Origin: Riptortus pedestris
Taxonomy: Eukaryota; Arthropoda; Insecta; Hemiptera; Alydidae
Reading direction: 5' to 3'
Length of the DNA: 64,000 nucleotides
NCBI GenBank assembly: GCA_019009955.1
Contig: CM032229.1
Location: 84,777,001 to 84,841,000 of the forward strand
Shown here: positions 59,005 to 64,000 of the stretch, one piece after another
Layout of the letters: each line of letters begins with the position of its first letter
How positions within the stretch are numbered: position 1 is the stretch's first letter
Notes under the pieces: generated by a model
What the model was told of the DNA's origin: nothing
Database searches by the model: none
The model's input: the letters and a program-made list of their open reading frames with translations, nothing else
Translations under genes and position numbers: made by a program

Positions 59005-59207
59005 AAAATCTGACATATCTCTGTACTTAAAAATTGAATCGAAAAATTGTACATAACCAGTCTTATTGTAAATTAAATTACCTATAAATGTTATATACAT
59101 TCTTTCTCAGTGAAGAAGTCTACAAAACTACATAAATTTATCTATTGTAAAACTTCACTTGGAAAATCTGCTTAGTTTATGCAGCCCATGTGAGGCAGAC
59201 TTTTTAC
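59003..59207 (+). mobile_element. Helentron-like element, short direct copy Q
   Basis: Starts at TTGAAAATCTGACATATCTCTGTAC after the TA tract and ends with GGAAAATCTGCTTAGTTTATGCAGCCCATGTGAGGCAGAC (59160-59199). The middle is deleted. Confidence 0.65.
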
Positions 59208-60632
59208 TTGATTTATATACGTTATTGAAACAAATTGTATAAAACTGAAGATAATATTGGTTAATTGTAATTGCCATAATCCAATCAGGAAGAGGGAGTC
59301 ATCCAATCTATCATGAGTTATCTTCTGCTCTTACTCTCTAAATATTCCCTTTTATCAATTTTATTAATAACTCATCTCTATAAATAATTTCAATTTATCC
59401 ACCTCCAGATTAAATTTCAATTTATGCTTATGTAGGTTTCTAAAAAAGGTAGAAATGGATTACTTGAGGTTATAAATAGTTTTTACAAAGTAAAATGATT
59501 GCTATGAGTGATGCAACAACCCATCTTGATGGATATTATTATTTAACTTGATGAAATTAGTGCCCATCAAGTAAAATATATGAACCAGTTAATCCAAAGT
59601 AAATCATTATTGTCTGCGTTTCCTGATGTGGCATAATACACAAGACCTTACATGACCATTATCAACATGCAGTTTAGCATTGAAGCTATTATTTTTTTTA
59701 TTAGAAAAACGTCATTATTGAAGGAAACTCATTTTTGATATTGATAAATGTGTAACCCATTATTTAAAAGTACAAGCAGTAAATATTAAGATGCTTTTTA
59801 ATACTGTTATTGTTAAATCCTTGACATAAAAAGGCAAAACAATAAAAATCAACAAAGTAAATAAAAATGTTCTTTAAAATAAAATCCTTGTTTTCAGTTA
59901 TTATTTCATTGTGGTGATCACTATTGAGTTCCAGTCTTAACAATTAGCTCCTTTCAACAAATAAAACAGAGTTTATTGACTTCACAGTCCATGTCATTCG
60001 AGATTTAGGAGTGATTATAGTTGAGGATATTAAAATCCTGTTACTTTCTATCCATGTTTCACTAGTTGCTTGCTCCTGTTCCTGAATTCAACAAATATCA
60101 AGTTTTCTTACATTGTGCAAGATGAACTTAATTTTGATGAAAATACATGCCAATATACACAAAAACTTATCAGCTAATTCAACTGGATACAAATTAACGG
60201 ATGCCATCATTGTTAACTGTTATGTCTCCTATAATGGCTTTGTTTGTTGATTGATTCGCTGTTGAGCTCCAGTAATCTGTCCACCTAATGCTACTCGTGG
60301 CTATTTCATGAACTTATCTTTGTGAAGTGTACCATTAGTGAGTAGAAAATGTATTTTTTTAGTAACTACAACTGTCCAAGAGCCTTAGGTCGTCTCCCCA
60401 TCGTCCCATTAGATCTTTAATACCTGTAAACTGGCCAGATCCAGAAAAAAAGAAAAAAAAATTGTTAAGATAATTTGTAGAACAACAATTGGGTATTTTA
60501 CGTCAAAATAGTCTCTTTTCCATTAATAGGCCTTGCTTTAGAAAAAAATCAGTGAGTTATGTTGAGTAATTAGGTATTATCCTTTTAAAGTAAACATGAA
60601 TATATTATTATAAACTTTGTATTTTCTTTTAG
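59208..60632. other. no recognisable feature
   Basis: AT-rich sequence between repeats. If MEP-1 uses the distal terminal-exon candidate this is part of its last intron. Confidence 0.4.
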
Positions 60633-60677
60633 GCAAATATAAACATACACCACTGTTTCTCAGACATCCAATTGTAA
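60633..60677 (+). CDS. rival distal terminal-exon candidate for MEP-1
   Basis: Acceptor TTTGTATTTTCTTTTAG followed in phase 0 by ANINIHHCFSDIQL and TAA. AATAAA occurs at about 60817-60822. The sequence has no recognisable similarity and may be chance. Confidence 0.2.
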   Translation, partial: ANINIHHCFSDIQL

Positions 60678-60825
60678 TTTATAACTATGATGGCATTGAA
60701 TAACTGAGATAATTTTGTATTCTACTCCTCTAAATCTTTAAACTCCTAGTCCACTTTCCACTATTATTAATCTTAATTTTTAGTTTTACTTGAAAAAATT
60801 GTAGTTTGGTATCAATTAAATAAAG

Positions 60826-61452
60826 ACCGTCACGCAGGGGCTGCGTAAACTAAGCAGATTTCTTATGTGAAGTTTAGCAATAGAGAAATCTGCATACTGG
60901 TAACACAACACCACCATAAGTAAATACAAACGGTAATGAGAAATCTTACAGTTAATTTTAATAAACTCCCAACTGAAATGGCTTCTGAATTGTAAGAATA
61001 ATTTATATTTTAATAACTCAAATTTTAGTAGTCCAAGAACTAAAGAAGGGGGGGGGATGAACAGAACGTATTTGCATAAATCTCACAAAGTAAAGAAGGT
61101 TAGGTAAGGTTAGAAACGACAGGTTAGGTTAGAAGCTTCGCCAGAGCCGAGACTTACGAAAACAGCAGAACTAACCCGAACAACACCCGACCACAGACTT
61201 CATAAAAATGCAAATATCTCGGTTAATATTCAAGATAGAGAATAAGTGTATATAACAATATTTATAGTAAATTTAATTTGCAATATGATTGGTTCTATAC
61301 AATTTTTCGATCCGATGCATAATAACACTGAGATATTTCGAATTTTCGAAAATCTCCCCCCCCCCCCTCTAAACCCCCCCTTCCTCTGGTACAGCCATTA
61401 ACGAACTTGATCTGTCTTTTTACGACTGCTAGAGCGTTAACAGACAAATATA

Positions 61453-61509
<57 letters not shown>

Positions 61510-61633
61510 GAACGGATCTCATTTTCGTCATCTCCTGGGTAGGATCGATGGACATTTGAAGAAATTTTTCGAAACTCGCGTCATGAGTACGACCTCAATA
61601 GCTGATTTCCCTTAGGGGAAATCTGCTAAAAAA
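60826..61633 (-). mobile_element. Helentron-like element, near-complete inverted copy O
   Basis: Reverse complement starts TTAGCAGATTTCCCCTAAGGGAAATCAGCT (left end near 61630), then the left block, TA core (61441-61502), G-rich run, middle, and ends GAAATCTGCTTAGTTTACGCAGCCCCTGCGTGACGGTC (60828-60865). The middle is partly replaced by sequence with GGTTAGG units (61097-61132). The 86-codon minus frame crosses the TA core and is an artefact. Confidence 0.8.
61441..61502. repeat. (TA)n microsatellite core of copy O
   Basis: TA run with a GTA interruption, placed between the left block and GTCTGTTAACGCTCTAGCAGTCG as in other copies. Confidence 0.95.
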
Positions 61634-62129
61634 TTGAGACCTCTGGAGCATAGAATGTTCATTGATGATGCCACATTACACATTGATGAATATCACACAG
61701 GAATAGTCTTATAAAACAATATATTAGATTTAGGCTTGGAATAAGAGCTGATATATTGGTTTATTGTTAATGTCAGAAGAGTTCAAGTGGTTTTTTTTTT
61801 GTTAGACTTATAACTGAATATAGAAATAATTTCATTAATTCCAAGTTCAGAATAAATTGTTTGGATAACAACAGTAGCATATGACATTTTCTTTGAGATT
61901 GGTTGTGTAACACTTACCAATCTGAGTCCAAATATAACAGATTTTTCGAATGTTTTAATTTACTCCTTCTCTATACCACCACTCCTGGTCTGATTTACAT
62001 CAACAACCATATTCTTTAATTTTACATAAAACATTGGTTGTGGTATTGGAGGTGTTAATTTAGTAATGATTAAACAAATTTTGGAGTCTCTAGAAATTTT
62101 GGATCTATCTCTAGAGTCTTTATATATGC
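61634..62129. other. no recognisable feature
   Basis: AT-rich sequence between the Helentron-like copy and the first readable mariner transposase motif. The left terminus of the mariner element may lie here but was not identified. Confidence 0.4.
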
Positions 62130-62950
62130 ACACATTTTTGTCATCAGTTCAGGTTGGGGTATTTCAACCTGGAAGACCGTCTGAGCTGGCTGAAATTCAG
62201 TGATCGATAATGTGAACATTATAGCTGTTTTTCCAAACATTCCAAGTATTACTGTCCGTGAGATAGCTGCGGAATTAAATTCTCCCAAAGTGACCATTTT
62301 TCAACATCTGAAGAAGGTGGGTACACCTGTCGGTATGATGTTTGAGTTCCTCATGAGCTTATCGATAGGAACCTTGTGGAACGAATTTCCACTTGTGATG
62401 CCTTATTTAAAGAAATTCAGAGGATTCCTTTTTGAAATGATAATGACTGGTGACAACAAATGGCTTCTGTAGTTATTCAAGGAAGGTTATGCTCTGTTTT
62501 GGTGGGACTGGAAGGGACCCATACACTTTTTTCAACAGTTCCTTCCACGAAACCAAACCATCATTAGTTATGTTTATTACTCCCAAGTACTGTAAGCAGC
62601 ATTAGAAGAAAAATATCCAATGTTGACAAATAGGAAAGGTGTCATATTCCATCAGGTCAATGCTTGACCTCATGTCTCTTTAAGAACTTGGCAGCACTTA
62701 TCGAGCTTCAGATGGGAGGTTTTACTACACCCACCAAACTTGCCTGACATCTCCTTCAGATTACCACCTTTTCCACTCCTTCGAAATTTTCTATACTACA
62801 GAAAAATATATCAAAAGGGACTTTATATTGTTATATTCCTCTGGATATTAAGACAGTGGGTTTTGGAAAACAGGTATAATGGACCTCCTGAGCCATTTGG
62901 GAAGGGTAATCGTTAATGGCAGTAATTATATAAATTTAATTTTAAACTTC
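62130..62950 (+). pseudogene. mariner transposase, heavily decayed
   Basis: Plus-strand scraps in order: FQPGRPSELAEIQ (62164), the second helix-turn-helix EIAAELNSPKVTIFQHLKKV (62260-62316), MTGDNKWLL with the first catalytic Asp (62441-62467), WWDWKGPIHFF (62500), NRKGVIFHQVNA where the usual HDN catalytic Asp is replaced by Val (62631-62666), and WEVLLHPPNLPD (62717). Several stops interrupt it. Terminal repeats were not identified with confidence. Confidence 0.8.
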
Positions 62951-63289
62951 TAACGAATCTTTATTTTCCCCTAAATTTCTCAACGGGTGTTATTGGTGAA
63001 TTTTCTCTAGGAAACATGCTAAGGACACTATTATTACATCAATAAAGTACTATTAAATTCCTTAAAATATTTGACAGTAGATAATGTGGAAAACAATCTA
63101 TCATACTTTGGCAAAATGTGATACTTGTATAAAATTAATAATCTATGTATCTGTAAACACATTATTCCATCCATACATTTGAAAATAGATGGCTTTGATT
63201 TTTTTTAATAGTTCTGCCGTAAATAAGTATATATTTTTTATTTAGTTAACTAACTGGTTTTATATATGTTATACATACTCTCTCACACA
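62951..63289. other. no recognisable feature
   Basis: AT-rich sequence with a short TCTCTCACACACAC run at its right edge. Confidence 0.4.
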
Positions 63290-64000
63290 CACTCTCCTGT
63301 TCAAAAGTTAATGTAGCGCCACCTCAATTTTTTGGAAAAAAAATTTATATTATGGAATATATAAAACAAATCTCAAATCGTTGCATTTTTTCAATGAGGA
63401 TGAATAATTTTTCATATGGCATATTATCAAGAACTTTGTAGAAGCCCCCAAAGTTTTTGTTATGAAGTTTGAGCGGGATCCCCGTTTACATATCAATCAG
63501 ATTGAGGTCTGGAGATTTGGCAGGCCAAGTTGTATTTTTCAAAATGCCTTCATCTTTTTATTTAAAGATTCTTGTAAAAGTTAAGATGAATGCTTTTGTT
63601 TATTATCCTGCTGCAAATTAATAATAATTGTGCATAATAGCTGATTAAACAATGACCAGAAGGAATTGCTTGTCTGTCCAAAAATTTGTGTAACCCCTTT
63701 TGTTAATTATTCCTGAACAATATCTCCTCGCCCAAAACCTACAAAACAGCCCCACACTAGAACTGAATCTCCCTCAAGTTTTACAGTTCGATTTATGTAC
63801 TCAATAATAAATTTTACCTATGGCCTACAACAAACCATAATCCAGCAATGAGTTCCAGACAGATGAAATTTTGATTCGTCAGTCCAAAATCCCTTTCTCT
63901 AGTTTTCGACTGTTATGCTCTGATGAAATGTCTACTGATATTTCTTCCTCTTAGCAGATTTTATTGTCCTAAAATATCCTAATAAATTGGTCTCCCTGAG
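63290..64000 (-). pseudogene. Tc1-type transposase, decayed, running off the window end
   Basis: The minus strand reads FWTDESKFHLSGTHCW (near 63885, first catalytic Asp), SVLVWGCFVGFG (near 63755), LQQDNKQKHSS (near 63615, second Asp, usual DNDPKHTS) and WPAKSPDLNLID (near 63510, the usual IEHLW Glu being Asp). Stops and frameshifts separate these. The order and motifs are those of Tc1 elements, and it differs from the one at 10-11.3 kb. Confidence 0.75.

Noticed and set aside
58900..59100. Minus frame with long IY dipeptide run (similar at 3-203 and 61295-61555)
   Set aside because: Translation of TA microsatellite cores.
1..64000. CRISPR array or bacterial operon features
   Set aside because: No spaced direct repeats of that type; spliced exons and eukaryotic transposons show a nuclear eukaryotic genome.

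Overview
This is a stretch of nuclear genome from an arthropod, most likely an insect. It is AT-rich and intron-rich and carries many decayed eukaryotic transposable elements. It contains one gene that reads clearly: a plus-strand homologue of MEP-1 (MOG-interacting and ectopic P-granules protein 1), a seven-zinc-finger corepressor. The species cannot be named from the sequence. Supporting clues for an arthropod are the mariner, Tc1 and I-clade elements, an arthropod-type TATA plus TCAGTT initiator, and TTAGG-like units.

Layout. 1-33.9 kb is a gene desert made of mobile-element debris. The commonest component is a family of about 1 kb noncoding elements. It has AGCAGATTTCCC/GGGAAATCTGCT subterminal inverted repeats, a TA-rich microsatellite after the left block and a hairpin ACGCAGCCCCTGCGT just before the right end, and it inserts between T residues. 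I interpret it as a Helentron-like non-autonomous family. The same region holds I-clade LINE 3' ends (one with a minisatellite), a tRNA-derived SINE family, a solo LTR and a Tc1 element nested in one TA tract, a degenerate mariner, a hAT element with an 8-bp target duplication, a foldback element and a perfect 63-bp triplication.

33.9-56.7 kb is the MEP-1 locus. A TATA/Inr promoter candidate lies near 34.45 kb, followed by a 5' UTR exon with a short upstream ORF. Nine coding exons run from 35068 to 55172, all with GT-AG junctions and compatible phase, and a short terminal exon with an AATAAA is proposed at 56.55-56.66 kb. The introns carry a piggyBac-type MITE, a long-TIR MITE with a tRNA-like insert, a SINE with a 10-bp target duplication and a mariner fragment. 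The predicted protein is about 1,250 residues: an acidic N-terminus, a SUMO-interaction-like motif, a proline-rich stretch, a charged helix, a PxDLS CtBP-type motif, three clustered zinc fingers, an AT-hook-containing linker and four more zinc fingers.

56.7-64 kb returns to repeats: several Helentron-like copies, including an opposite-orientation chimera joined at a TA tract, a dead mariner and a dead Tc1 element that runs off the window end. No rRNA, functional tRNA gene or CRISPR array was seen.
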